Shown piece by piece: positions 28,546 to 37,100 of a DNA stretch of 49,195 nucleotides. Below the pieces are notes generated by a model. That model saw only the letters and a program-made list of their open reading frames with translations, had not been told where the DNA came from and ran no database searches. Both the position numbers and the translations under genes were made by a program. The stretch spans positions 1-49,195 of the forward strand of contig JBAZZT010000011.1 in NCBI GenBank assembly GCA_041658705.1. Reading direction: 5' to 3'. The DNA is from CAIKNB01 sp041658705 (GTDB taxonomy: Bacteria; Patescibacteriota; Patescibacteriia; 2-12-FULL-60-25). Position 1 is the first letter of the stretch. Every line of letters begins with the position of its first letter.

Positions 28546-30411
28546 TTTTTCTTTTTCCGCCTTATCCTCTGCGTCCCTGGGCAAGTGTTTCAGGTTGGCG
28601 GGAGGCAGGCCGATGGCAGCCAGGAATTGCGCGCGTTCCAGCGTCTCTTTTTCCAACAGCGTTTGCGCCACGCGTTCCATCTCGGTTTTGTGTGATTTGA
28701 TGAGGTCTTGCGCGGTCTTGAGTCCCTCGCCGATGATGCGATCCATTTCTTGGTCGATGAGTACGGCGCGCTCGTCCGAGTAGTCGCGATTCTCGTGGAT
28801 CTCGCGGCCCAGGAAAATCATGTCTTCGCGCTCGCCGTAAGTCCGCGGGCCCAGCTTTTCGCTCATGCCCCATTGCGTGACCATGTTGCGCGCGGTGCGC
28901 GTGGCATTCCGCATGTCCAGATTGGCGCCGGTCGTGATGTCGCCGAAGAAGATCTTTTCCGCTGCGAAGCCGCCCATGGCGACCGCGATGTCTTCTTGAT
29001 ATTCCTCACGGCTGCGCATGCTGCGGTCCTCGGTCGGCATCTTGAGCGTATAGCCGGCGGCGCGTCCGCGCGAGATGATCGAGACTTTCTGCACCGGATC
29101 GGCGTGCGGCAAGAGGTGCGCCACGAGCGCATGCCCGATTTCATGGTAAGCGGTGATCTTGCGTTCATCCTCATTCATCACATGGCTGCGGCGCTCGGGT
29201 CCCAGCATGACTTTTTCGATGGATTCCAACAGCAGGTTCATGGGAATCTCACTGAAGCCGCGTCGTGCGGTCAAAATCGCACCTTCGTTCATCAGGTTCA
29301 TTAAATCGGCGCCCGAGAAGCCGGGCGTGCGCTCGGCTAAACGCCGCAGCGACACGTCTTTGGCCAGCGGTTTGGAGCGCGCGTGGATGTTCAAGATGGC
29401 TTCGCGATCGTTCAAGTCCGGCGGGTCGAGCACCACGCGACGGTCAAAACGTCCGGGACGCAAAAGTGCCGGATCGAGCACATCAGGCCGGTTGGTGGCG
29501 GCCATGACAATGACGCCGTTGTTCGGTTCAAAGCCGTCCATCTCGACCAGGATCTGGTTCAGAGTCTGTTCGCGTTCGTCATGCGAGCCGCCCAAACCCG
29601 AACCGCGCTGGCGTCCGACCGCATCTATCTCGTCGATGAAGACGATGCACGGAGCGTTCTTTTTGGCGCGCATGAACAGGTCGCGCACGCGCGAGGCGCC
29701 CACGCCCACGAACATCTCAACGAATTCCGAGCCGCTCATGTGGTAGAACGGCACATCAGCTTCGCCCGCCACGGCGCGCGCCAAAAGCGTCTTGCCCGTG
29801 CCCGGTGAACCCATCAAGAGCACGCCTTTGGGGATCTTGGCGCCGAGTTGGGTGAATTTTTCCGGCGATTTCAGGAACTCCACGATCTCGGTCAATTCAT
29901 CTTTGGCTTCCTTGACCCCGGCGACATCAGTGAAAGTCACTTTGTCTTTGGAATCTTTCTGAATTTCGCGCGCCCCGGATTGGCCGAACATCATGGCGCG
30001 GTTGTTTTGCCCTTGGACCTGGCGGAAAAAGAACCACATCAGTCCGATGACCAGGATGAAAGGCAAGAGGGTGGGCAGGATCGCTCCGAGCCAATAGCTG
30101 ACGCCGCTCGGTTGTTTGATCTCGATGGGTATGGCTTGGAGTTTTTGCGCGTCGACTCCGTAGTTTTTCATGAGTTCGGCAAAAGACTCGGTCGGCTCTT
30201 TGCTGGTCTCGAGCGTTTTTCCATCCTGCAAGATGGCGCTGATGGTCGAGCCTTCGACGCTCACGGATTTGACCGTTCCGGATTGGATGTCTTTGACGAT
30301 GGTCGTGATGTCGGTTTTTTCTGTCGTGTCCAGGTTGACGAAGGATAAAGCGGTGCCGACGACCACGATCGCGGCCAAAAAAATCAATATGTTGCGCACG
30401 GTTTGGTTCAT
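28528..30411 (-). CDS. ftsH: ATP-dependent zinc metalloprotease FtsH
   Basis: This 627-residue membrane protease degrades misfolded membrane and regulatory proteins. There are two N-terminal transmembrane helices (ILIFLAAIVVVGTALSFV and AILPTLLPFILVIGLMWFFF). The AAA domain follows, with Walker A GSPGTGKT near 188-195, Walker B CIVFIDEIDA, the second region of homology and arginine finger (ATNRPDVLDPALLRPGRFDR), and the zinc motif HEIGH. The ATG at 30411 is chosen because it gives the standard MNQTVRN start; longer frames exist. No Shine-Dalgarno sequence is seen. The last codons and the stop come from an intergenic word repeat. Confidence 0.95.
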   Translation of the reverse strand: MNQTVRNILIFLAAIVVVGTALSFVNLDTTEKTDITTIVKDIQSGTVKSVSVEGSTISAILQDGKTLETSKEPTESFAELMKNYGVDAQKLQAIPIEIKQPSGVSYWLGAILPTLLPFILVIGLMWFFFRQVQGQNNRAMMFGQSGAREIQKDSKDKVTFTDVAGVKEAKDELTEIVEFLKSPEKFTQLGAKIPKGVLLMGSPGTGKTLLARAVAGEADVPFYHMSGSEFVEMFVGVGASRVRDLFMRAKKNAPCIVFIDEIDAVGRQRGSGLGGSHDEREQTLNQILVEMDGFEPNNGVIVMAATNRPDVLDPALLRPGRFDRRVVLDPPDLNDREAILNIHARSKPLAKDVSLRRLAERTPGFSGADLMNLMNEGAILTARRGFSEIPMNLLLESIEKVMLGPERRSHVMNEDERKITAYHEIGHALVAHLLPHADPVQKVSIISRGRAAGYTLKMPTEDRSMRSREEYQEDIAVAMGGFAAEKIFFGDITTGANLDMRNATRTARNMVTQWGMSEKLGPRTYGEREDMIFLGREIHENRDYSDERAVLIDQEMDRIIGEGLKTAQDLIKSHKTEMERVAQTLLEKETLERAQFLAAIGLPPANLKHLPRDAEDKAEKEKIDGRL

Positions 30412-30507
30412 ATGTATTTCGCCCATTCTACATCTTTTACGCAGACAGGCGAGTGTAAATGACAGTACGGGATTGAGGGGGATTTGTCGAGAGCGGGGAT
30501 GGGGCAA

Positions 30508-30595
30508 GTAGTCAGCATCTACAAGTAGTTAGTAGTTAGCATCTAGTATTTAGGGTTCGGCCCAAAACCCTAACTACTATCTACTAAATACTTTA
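30508..30595. repeat. word hairpin with TAGTAGTTAGCATCTAG
   Basis: AGTAGTTAGCATCTAGTATTT and AGGGTT on the left mirror AACCCTAACTACTATCTAC and TAAATACT on the right. It is the same word family as 19261-19328. It lies between the divergent ftsH and the 30663 gene; nothing else is seen from 30427 to 30600. Confidence 0.75.
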
Positions 30596-30662
30596 TTGGG
30601 CTTGCTAATTTCATCCAGTGGAGTTAAATGCTGGTAGCAGTCCTTTGATAAGGAGGTCCGTC

Positions 30663-31160
30663 ATGGAGCATCTGGAGGTTTTGTGCGTTTCTGAAAACGT
30701 CTTCACGGTCCGGGTCCATCAGAATCTTACGTTGCGTGAGTCTTTGGAGTGTCTGGGACCGACGACCGAAATCCAGAATAAGCTGGTCGAGGACGGCTAC
30801 GCTTTCGACGCGCAGCATGTCGAGCCGCGTCACGGCGAGATTATCGTCAGGCTGGTCCGGGCCATCAAACCCATCGAGTTGCCGCAACTCATGTTCGTGC
30901 TCGACCATTACCAGCAGCGCATGCTGCTGCTGCAGGAGTTCCTCGGCTTTGCGGTCAGGTACCACAGAGCCAGCGAGCCGCTCGTTGCGCGCTGCCTCCG
31001 TCCTGCACGCCGCTGCGCTCCGCCCATAGGCAAGATCTTTGGCGAGCTGTACAGCCTGACCTATCAACCCGACGGTTCGCGCATCTTGGCGCTCGACAAC
31101 GATGCCGCCATCGACCTCGCCATAGATACGTCCACGCGCTATTTGATCACGGACGCCTGA
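30663..31160 (+). CDS. hypothetical protein
   Basis: This 165-residue protein begins MEHLEVLCVSENVFTVRVH, selected by AAGGAGG seven bases upstream; a longer frame to 30618 lacks such a site. The middle section LMFVLDHYQQRMLLLQEFLGFAV looks like an amphipathic or partly buried helix. An arginine/cysteine cluster (ARCLRPARRCAPP) follows near residues 111-124. No family is recognised. TAATTT about 50 bases upstream could be a -10, but the expected -35 falls in a word repeat. A very strong terminator follows. Confidence 0.7.
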   Translation: MEHLEVLCVSENVFTVRVHQNLTLRESLECLGPTTEIQNKLVEDGYAFDAQHVEPRHGEIIVRLVRAIKPIELPQLMFVLDHYQQRMLLLQEFLGFAVRYHRASEPLVARCLRPARRCAPPIGKIFGELYSLTYQPDGSRILALDNDAAIDLAIDTSTRYLITDA

Positions 31161-31165
31161 ACCTT

Positions 31166-31200
31166 CCGCGCGTTTCCCCTCGGAAACGCGCGGGTTTTTT
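31166..31200 (+). terminator. strong Rho-independent terminator
   Basis: CCGCGCGTTTCC pairs perfectly with GGAAACGCGCGG around CCTC, followed by GTTTTTT. Confidence 0.9.
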
Positions 31201-31230
31201 AATCGGTGCCACGCCGTTGATTCTCAAGAC

Positions 31231-31284
31231 CTTGCTCATATCCGCATTTCCCCAAATCGTACCTATCGGACCATTTCGGGGAAA
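31231..31284 (+). repeat. 54-bp direct repeat, left copy
   Basis: It is identical to 31774-31827, running from CTTGCTCATATCCGC to CGGGGAAA. ATTTCCCC and CGGGGAAA make it self-complementary. A hairpin with flanking T runs on both sides follows at 31305-31340. Confidence 0.9.
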
Positions 31285-31375
31285 CGGGTCTTTGGATTAA
31301 AAAATCCTCTCACGGTTTGCTCGGAGGGACTTTTCTTTTACAGTCTATCTCCCATTTCTGCCGACAGAGGCGAAA

Positions 31376-31404
31376 TTGACGGATTACCCAAATCATGCTA
31401 GAAA
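31376..31404 (+). promoter_or_regulatory. promoter of the RHH gene
   Basis: TTGACG, 17 bases, then TAGAAA. The ATG is 73 bases downstream of the -10. Confidence 0.55.
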
Positions 31405-31476
31405 GTCTTCTGTCGAGGTCAGGCCATAGGTGGCAACAGCATCTGAAATGTCGTTACTCGGTGAAAGGGAAAATAG

Positions 31477-31686
31477 ATGGCAATTGAGCTTACGTCCCAG
31501 TTGGCTTTCCGAGTCCCCAAGGTGATTGTCGAGGCCCTTGACCGGCTGGCGAAAAAACTGGTCGAAGAAACTCCAGGGACAGTGACCCGACGATCCGATG
31601 CGGCGCGAGTCGCGTTGTATCGTGGTTTGGAACAAGAGCTCGCTCAAGTACGGGCACGGGATACCGAAGGGGAAAACAAGGGTTAG
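31477..31686 (+). CDS. ribbon-helix-helix-like small DNA-binding protein
   Basis: This 69-residue protein contains a short N-terminal beta strand (LTSQLAFRVP). It is followed by two helices, with VIVEALDRLAKKLV as the first and TRRSDAARVALYRGLEQEL as the second. This matches the ribbon-helix-helix fold of small repressors and antitoxins. GAAAGGGAAA upstream is a weak ribosome binding site. No toxin gene is adjacent. The gene lies exactly between two copies of a 54-bp direct repeat, which suggests insertion or duplication. Confidence 0.6.
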   Translation: MAIELTSQLAFRVPKVIVEALDRLAKKLVEETPGTVTRRSDAARVALYRGLEQELAQVRARDTEGENKG

Positions 31687-31773
31687 TTCTACGAGACCCG
31701 CTTGACTCCGTGCGCTGATTCATCCTTGGATCCGCGCGCGTTTTTTTATCTCTCAAATCATGATTTCTCTAAT

Positions 31774-31827
31774 CTTGCTCATATCCGCATTTCCCCAAAT
31801 CGTACCTATCGGACCATTTCGGGGAAA
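31774..31827 (+). repeat. 54-bp direct repeat, right copy
   Basis: This is the identical counterpart of 31231-31284, 543 bases downstream. On the minus strand it lies beyond the terminator of rpsA. Confidence 0.9.
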
Positions 31828-31837
31828 TGGGTTTTTA

Positions 31838-31870
31838 GAATAAAAATCCCTCAGACTGCTTGGAGGGATT
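31838..31870 (-). terminator. rpsA terminator
   Basis: On the minus strand AATCCCTC pairs with GAGGGATT, followed by TTTATTCT. Confidence 0.7.
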
Positions 31871-31884
31871 CGTTTATACCCAAA

Positions 31885-31924
31885 GGGGCGCATGGCATGC
31901 GCCCCTACATTTGGCTACCGTCTA
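31885..31924. repeat. GTAG-family palindrome variant and word repeat
   Basis: GGGGCGCATGGCATGCGCCC and CTAC end at 31908. The left GTAG is replaced by AAAG. GGCTACCGTCTAG follows just before the rpsA stop. Confidence 0.75.
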
Positions 31925-31926
31925 GC

Positions 31927-33060
31927 TTACGCCGCTGCCTCTTCTTTTTTATCTTCTTTGGGTTTGCGCAGCGAGAGACCGAGGCGATGGTTGTCCGGAT
32001 CGATGGAGACGATGCGGAACTCGAACTCGTCGCCGATGCGCGCGATTTCGTTCACGTCCTTGACCGGCTTCTGCGACAGTTCCGAGATGTGCGCCAGACC
32101 GTGGATGTCCGGGTCGAGCTCGACGAACAGTCCGAACGGGTTGATCTTGATGACTTTGCCCTTGATCATCTGACCGACTTTGAATTTGTCGCCCACCCGC
32201 TTCCACGGGTCGTCCACCAGCTTCTTCATGGAGAGGAAAATCTTGGCTCCCTCGATGTTGATGATCTCGGCGCGCACATGGTCGCCGATCTTGAGCACGT
32301 CGCGCGGATGTTCGATGCGCTGCCAGGCGATCTCCGAGATGTGCACCAAGCCTTCCAGGTTGTTGTCGAAGCGCACGAAGGCTCCGAAGTCCGTGACCGC
32401 CGTGACGTCGCCTTCGACTTTGTCGCCGGTCTTGTAGCGCGAGAGCACGCTCTCTTGCTTGGTCTCCCAGACCGCTTTTTCCGAGACGATGAGCTTGCCT
32501 GATTCCTCGTTGACGTCGATGAGCTTGACTTCGAGTTGCGTGCCCACCAGGCTCTTGAGCTTCTCCAGGATGCGCGCTTTTTCGCCGCCGGAGACGCGCG
32601 GATAATTCTCGGGCGAGAGTTGCGACACGGGCAAGAAACCCGTGATGGCTTCGACGCGCGCGATGAGGCCGCCTTTGTTGGCTTCGAGGATCTTGACCGG
32701 CACGACGGCGCCCGTGGTGAGCAACTCGCGCAGCTTGTCCCACGACTTCTTCCGGTCGGCGCCTTTGAGCGAGAGTTCAAGCTCGCCGAATTCATTATCC
32801 AAATCTATGACCGTAGCCTCGACTTCGTCGCCTGCGGTCAGATGGGCGTTGGGATCAAGTTCGGGTCCGCGGACCAAACCTACGACCAAACCGGCGATGT
32901 CGATGCGCGCTTCGTTACGTCCGACCGAAATGACTTTGCCCTTTATCACGTCGCCCACCTTAGGATAGGTGGTGTAAGCGGCGAGGCTCTCGTCGAGGAG
33001 CAACTTTTCGATCTCCGGAGCTACGGCTTCGTTGATGTCTTTACTGGCTGATTTTGCCAT
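31927..33060 (-). CDS. rpsA: ribosomal protein S1-like, four S1 domains
   Basis: This 377-residue protein has four consecutive S1 RNA-binding domains, starting near GDVIKGKVISVGRNEARIDI, GAVVPVKILEANKGGLIARV, GDKVEGDVTAVTDFGAFVRF and GQMIKGKVIKINPFGLFVEL. S1 helps mRNAs, especially those without a Shine-Dalgarno sequence, to enter the small subunit. E. coli S1 has six domains; four is common in Firmicutes-like or reduced genomes. The ATG at 33060 gives the natural MAKSASKD start. No Shine-Dalgarno sequence is present, and a hairpin sits immediately upstream. The basic-acidic tail KPKEDKKEEAAA ends the protein. Confidence 0.92.
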   Translation of the reverse strand: MAKSASKDINEAVAPEIEKLLLDESLAAYTTYPKVGDVIKGKVISVGRNEARIDIAGLVVGLVRGPELDPNAHLTAGDEVEATVIDLDNEFGELELSLKGADRKKSWDKLRELLTTGAVVPVKILEANKGGLIARVEAITGFLPVSQLSPENYPRVSGGEKARILEKLKSLVGTQLEVKLIDVNEESGKLIVSEKAVWETKQESVLSRYKTGDKVEGDVTAVTDFGAFVRFDNNLEGLVHISEIAWQRIEHPRDVLKIGDHVRAEIINIEGAKIFLSMKKLVDDPWKRVGDKFKVGQMIKGKVIKINPFGLFVELDPDIHGLAHISELSQKPVKDVNEIARIGDEFEFRIVSIDPDNHRLGLSLRKPKEDKKEEAAA

Positions 33061-33069
33061 ATGAATTAA

Positions 33070-33112
33070 GGGATGCGTAAGCAAGGCGCTCATTCGAGCG
33101 CAGACGCTTCCC
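33070..33112 (-). promoter_or_regulatory. hairpin in the rpsA leader
   Basis: On the minus strand GGGAAGCGT pairs with ACGCATCCC (one mismatch), and GCGCTC-GAAT-GAGCGC forms a perfect inner stem. It ends nine bases before the ATG. S1 is known to repress its own translation through leader hairpins in E. coli. Confidence 0.5.
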
Positions 33113-33249
33113 TATGGGGTTTTCGTGCCACCCCCGCATGAATTAATGATTTTACGCGGTTACGGCGGTCGAATCTTTCCACTGCCGGGGACTTTATAGG
33201 AAGCCGCGGCTTTTGGCAAGATGAGGGAGTATGGGTGGAAATGCCGTCA

Positions 33250-33318
33250 GGTGCTGGGTTTTAGGTTCTAGGTGTTAGGTTCTGAATCTAAAACCCAGAA
33301 CCTAGTACCTAGAACCTG
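33250..33318. repeat. GGTTCTAGGTGTTAGG word palindrome
   Basis: GGTTCTAGGTGTTAGGTTCTG and CAGAACCTAGTACCTAGAACC mirror each other. Together with the rpsA leader this fills most of 33061-33394; the rest shows no gene. Confidence 0.75.
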
Positions 33319-33394
33319 GTCCCCGATACCCGGTCTCGGCTAAGCGCGGGAAGATCGTCGAACGCGAAAGTTTTAAGTGTGATAAAATCAACCC

Positions 33395-34069
33395 ATGTCA
33401 GACTTATATCTTGATTTCAAAAATCTGCCGACGGTCATCGATTTCATTTCCGAGATCCAAGATTATGCCGGCGACGCGGAACGGGCGACAGTCTCGTCTT
33501 TGCTGCGCGAATATGAGCAGGGTAAAAAATTCCATTTGCCCGAGCTGGTCGAGGCGGTCAAGCACATCGCAGTTTCCGCTTGGCCGACGCGTTATGCAGT
33601 CAGTCGTTTTTTCGAGGAAGAGGGGAGCGGCGAAGAATTAGAGCGCGTGCTCGCTTCCGTGCGGCCTTCTACTGCGCATATCCTGAAGCGTTTGGATGAT
33701 TACCTGGAGCTGCACGCTTTGGATGCGCTGCTTAAACATGAAGACGCCGAGATGGCTTTGAAGGACGAGGATTGTTTCGAAATCGCTGAAGTGCGCAAAC
33801 AATTACGCATTGAGTATTGGAAAACCAAAGGCCAGACGCTTGCGCCCTTGGTCAAAGAGGGTAAGACGCTTTTGTCCGGCTATCTGAAGCGCTTGGATAC
33901 GCTGCGCGAGCTGGCGGTCGATTTGCCGGATTCAATCGATGAAATTTATTCCAAGCTCACGCATTACGAAGATCGTATCCTATATGAAGGCGAGCATCTG
34001 CCGCTCGAAGTCTTGGACGAAGAAATAAAATATTATGTCGAGCAGAAAGAAATCAGTTCGGTGGAATGA
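33395..34069 (+). CDS. hypothetical helical protein
   Basis: This 224-residue protein has a strongly helical, charged composition and no membrane segment. Stretches such as SSLLREYEQGKKFHLPELVEAVKHIAVSAWPTR and YSKLTHYEDRILYEGEHLPLEVLDEEI suggest several helices that may pack as a bundle. GATAAAAT ends seven bases before the ATG, so the transcript could be leaderless; there is no Shine-Dalgarno sequence. It is divergent from rpsA. No family is recognised, but the expression style matches core genes rather than the orphan cassettes. Confidence 0.65.
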   Translation: MSDLYLDFKNLPTVIDFISEIQDYAGDAERATVSSLLREYEQGKKFHLPELVEAVKHIAVSAWPTRYAVSRFFEEEGSGEELERVLASVRPSTAHILKRLDDYLELHALDALLKHEDAEMALKDEDCFEIAEVRKQLRIEYWKTKGQTLAPLVKEGKTLLSGYLKRLDTLRELAVDLPDSIDEIYSKLTHYEDRILYEGEHLPLEVLDEEIKYYVEQKEISSVE

Positions 34070-34072
34070 GTG

Positions 34073-34155
34073 AATCACGGAACACGGAACATCTCGCTCA
34101 TGACCCCATTGCCTCAAAATGGTCCGATAGGACCAATTTGAGGCAATGGGTCTTT
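34073..34155. repeat. CACGGAACACGGAAC word and GGACC-containing palindrome
   Basis: CACGGAACACGGAACATC is followed at 34096-34155 by a palindrome. GACCCCATTGCCTCAAA mirrors TTTGAGGCAATGGGTC, with GGTCCGATAGGACC at the centre. Confidence 0.8.
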
Positions 34156-34160
34156 GGATC

Positions 34161-34190
34161 AAAACTCCCCGCGGGTTGGCGGGGAGTTTT
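34161..34190. terminator. bidirectional terminator
   Basis: AAAACTCCCCGC and GCGGGGAGTTTT pair around GGGTTG. It serves the minus-strand surface-protein gene and possibly the plus-strand gene. Confidence 0.85.
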
Positions 34191-34195
34191 GGGTT

Positions 34196-37100
34196 TTATT
34201 TTTTGTAGAGCGTCTTGTAACCGGTAAAGACCGAGTTACCGAGCTTGTCGATGAGACGCGCGCCATAGGTCACGCTCTTGCGGTTGCCGTAAGATCCGCC
34301 GCTCACGCTGCAACTGGATGCGTCGGAGCAGGTTTTGACCAGTTTGGCGTTGACCAGGATTTCGATTTTCGCGATGCCGTCGGCGTCGCTGCCCGAGGCG
34401 CTGAAGTTGATCTTGTCCCAGTAACCGTAGCCGCCGTCGCGATTGCTTGAAGCGTTGATGCTTGAAGGCTGATCGCTAGGATGTTGCTCGATTGAACCGG
34501 TGGTGTTGTCGATCGTATAGCTCTTGCTTTGCGAACTGAACGTGCCCCAGTTGCCGTCGGTGGCGCGGGCATAATAAGTCGCGTTGGTCGTTCCGCCGTA
34601 AGTCGTGGCGACGTTCACGCTGCACTCGCGATTGCCGTAGACCACGCCGCCGAAGTCGCAAGTCTTGACCACGCCGCCGTTGGCCAGAATCTCGATTTTG
34701 CGGATGCCGTTCAAGGCCCAAGCTCCGACATGGAAGGTCGCGCTTTGTCCGGCGTTGACCGTCGTGACTTCGGGATCGGACCAAACCCAGGTGGAGACTT
34801 CGCCGCCCTTGGTGCTGTTTCCGGTCGTGTCTTGGATCGTCAGGTTAAGCGTATTGCTCCAAGCCACGTTGTTGAAATTATCCGTCGCCTTGGCGCTGAA
34901 GGTGTGCGCGCCCAACAGGTAATCTCCGCCGTAGATCGTAAGCAGGCAATCGCCGGAAGTCTTGTCGTAATAATTGCACGTGCGTTTGAGATTGCCGTCA
35001 GCGTAGATTTCCACTTTTGAGAGGCCGTCAGAGTCACTCGCTGACGCGTACAAATTCACATATGAAGTGCGGTCTAAAACAGTCACCTCGGGATAGAATT
35101 TGCTGGTGATAGTGGTGTTGCTGTTGGAATTCGTCGCGCTATCCTGAATCGTTAGGTTGCGCGTATCGCTCCATGAGGCGTTGCCGTTGTAATCGACGGC
35201 CTTGGCGTTGAAGTTGTGCTGCCCGACGGAATAGTTGTTGCCGTAGATCGTGATGTCGCAATCCTGCGTGCCATAGACGCGGCTGTAGTTGCAGGTCCGG
35301 ATTACGTTTCCGTCGGCATAGACCGTAATGCTGTTCAACCCTTGTTTGGCGCTGGCCTGGACGTTCAAGTTCACGTTCGAATTGCGGTTCAAGGTCGTGA
35401 CGCTTGAATCGAACCAGTTCGAGACGGTGAGATTGCCGTTTGAATTGGAGCCGTTGTCTTGGATGGTGAGCGTGCGCGTGTCGCTCCAGGCTGTCTTGCC
35501 GTTGTAATCCGTGGCGCGGGCGCTGAAGCTGTGTTGGGCGATCGAATAATCGTTGGCGTTGATGGTCAAGTCGCAATTTTGGTTGCCGTAGACGCGCGAG
35601 AAGTCGCAAGTGCGCTTGAGCGTGCCGTCGGCGTAGACTTCGACGCGGTTGAGGCCTTGCGTCGCGTTGGCTTGCACGCGCAGCACGGTGCTGGAGCCGC
35701 GATTCAAAGTCGAGCCTGAAGGATCCATCCAGTTCGAGATCGAGACATCGCCAGTCGCGTTATCGCTCGAACCGCTCACGTCCGTGATGTAGATATTCTG
35801 GAGCGGCGTCCAAACGACTTTATCATTCCAATCCGTGATCTTGGCGTTGGTCGCGACATTGGTGTTGAGCGGGTAATCGTAACCGTAAAGCGTGTACGAG
35901 CAAGTTTGGTTGCCGTAAGCGCGGTTGTAATCGCAAGTGCGACGCAGGCCGCCGTTCACATAGATTTCCATGCGTTTGAGACCGTCTGCATTCCACGCAC
36001 CGACGCTGTAGCTCATGGTCTGGTCGCGATGCAGCGAAGATTGGTTGGGTTCGAGCCAGGTCCAGTATGAAGTGCCGTTCACGGTCGTCTGGTTGCTCGA
36101 TCCGCCCGTCCCGGCCGTGGCGCTTGAATTGTCCACGGTCATGGTCTCTTGTGCAGTCTCGGTGGTATAGCCGAGCTTGTCGGTCGCGCGGACGTACAGC
36201 GGGATGGCACGCGTCGAAAGCCCGTTGGTGTAATAGATGTTTTCGTAATCGCAAGTCTCGGCATAGCAGGTCTTGAGCCGCGCGCCGTTGACATACAAAT
36301 CGATGCGATCCACGCCGTTCGCGTCGGATGCCGTGGCGCGATAGATGAACGTGCCGCCGTTACCCACGCGATAATCGGACGGATTGCCCGCAGTCGTGAC
36401 GCTCGGACCGTAGCTCGAAGTATAGGTGCGTCCGCCGCCGAAAGTCCCCGAGTTGTTCGTGCTATTAGTGCCGTTGGCGTCATAGCGCACGAGTTTGGCG
36501 GTCAGGGGGTTCGTGGGGTTGTAATTACCGAGTTCAGAAACGGCTCCACCGAACAGAACGATGCCATTGCTGTTGCCGGCTGCCGTAATCAGGTAGTCCT
36601 TGGTCTCGCCGTTCGAATAGATGGAATTGCCCTTGGCTTCGATGTTCCATTTCTTGTTGGCGATTATTTCCCAAGCCTGTCCGGTCCAGATCGCGGTATC
36701 GTTGCCCACCAGCTTAGGCGCCCAATCCATCGGATTCACGGCCGAGAGTTGGGTAAAATTGGACCCGTCATAAGTCCCTGCGCGGAGATACACCGGGGAA
36801 GTCGAGGGATTGGACTTCACCATCAGGACAGTACTGCCGTTGGAGGCGAAGACGTTGATGTAGTAATAGCTTTGCGGCGTGGGGTCGATGTAGCTCGTGA
36901 CATCGGTGAAGCTGCCATTGTTGTATTTGTAATATCCGTACGAGATGGACGAACCGGATTGATTTCGTCCGACCAAAAGCCATTGTCCGCCCGCTATGGG
37001 GAGCATCTCCAGCATGACTCCTGAGCGATTTACATAGCTGGGGAGATCATATGAATAGTTGTAGTTGATGCCTGTGGGCTTGGAAATTTGTTGTGGATAA

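Noticed and set aside
31477..31686. Complete toxin-antitoxin pair based on the ribbon-helix-helix gene
   Set aside because: No adjacent toxin-like gene exists on either side; only repeats and terminators flank it.
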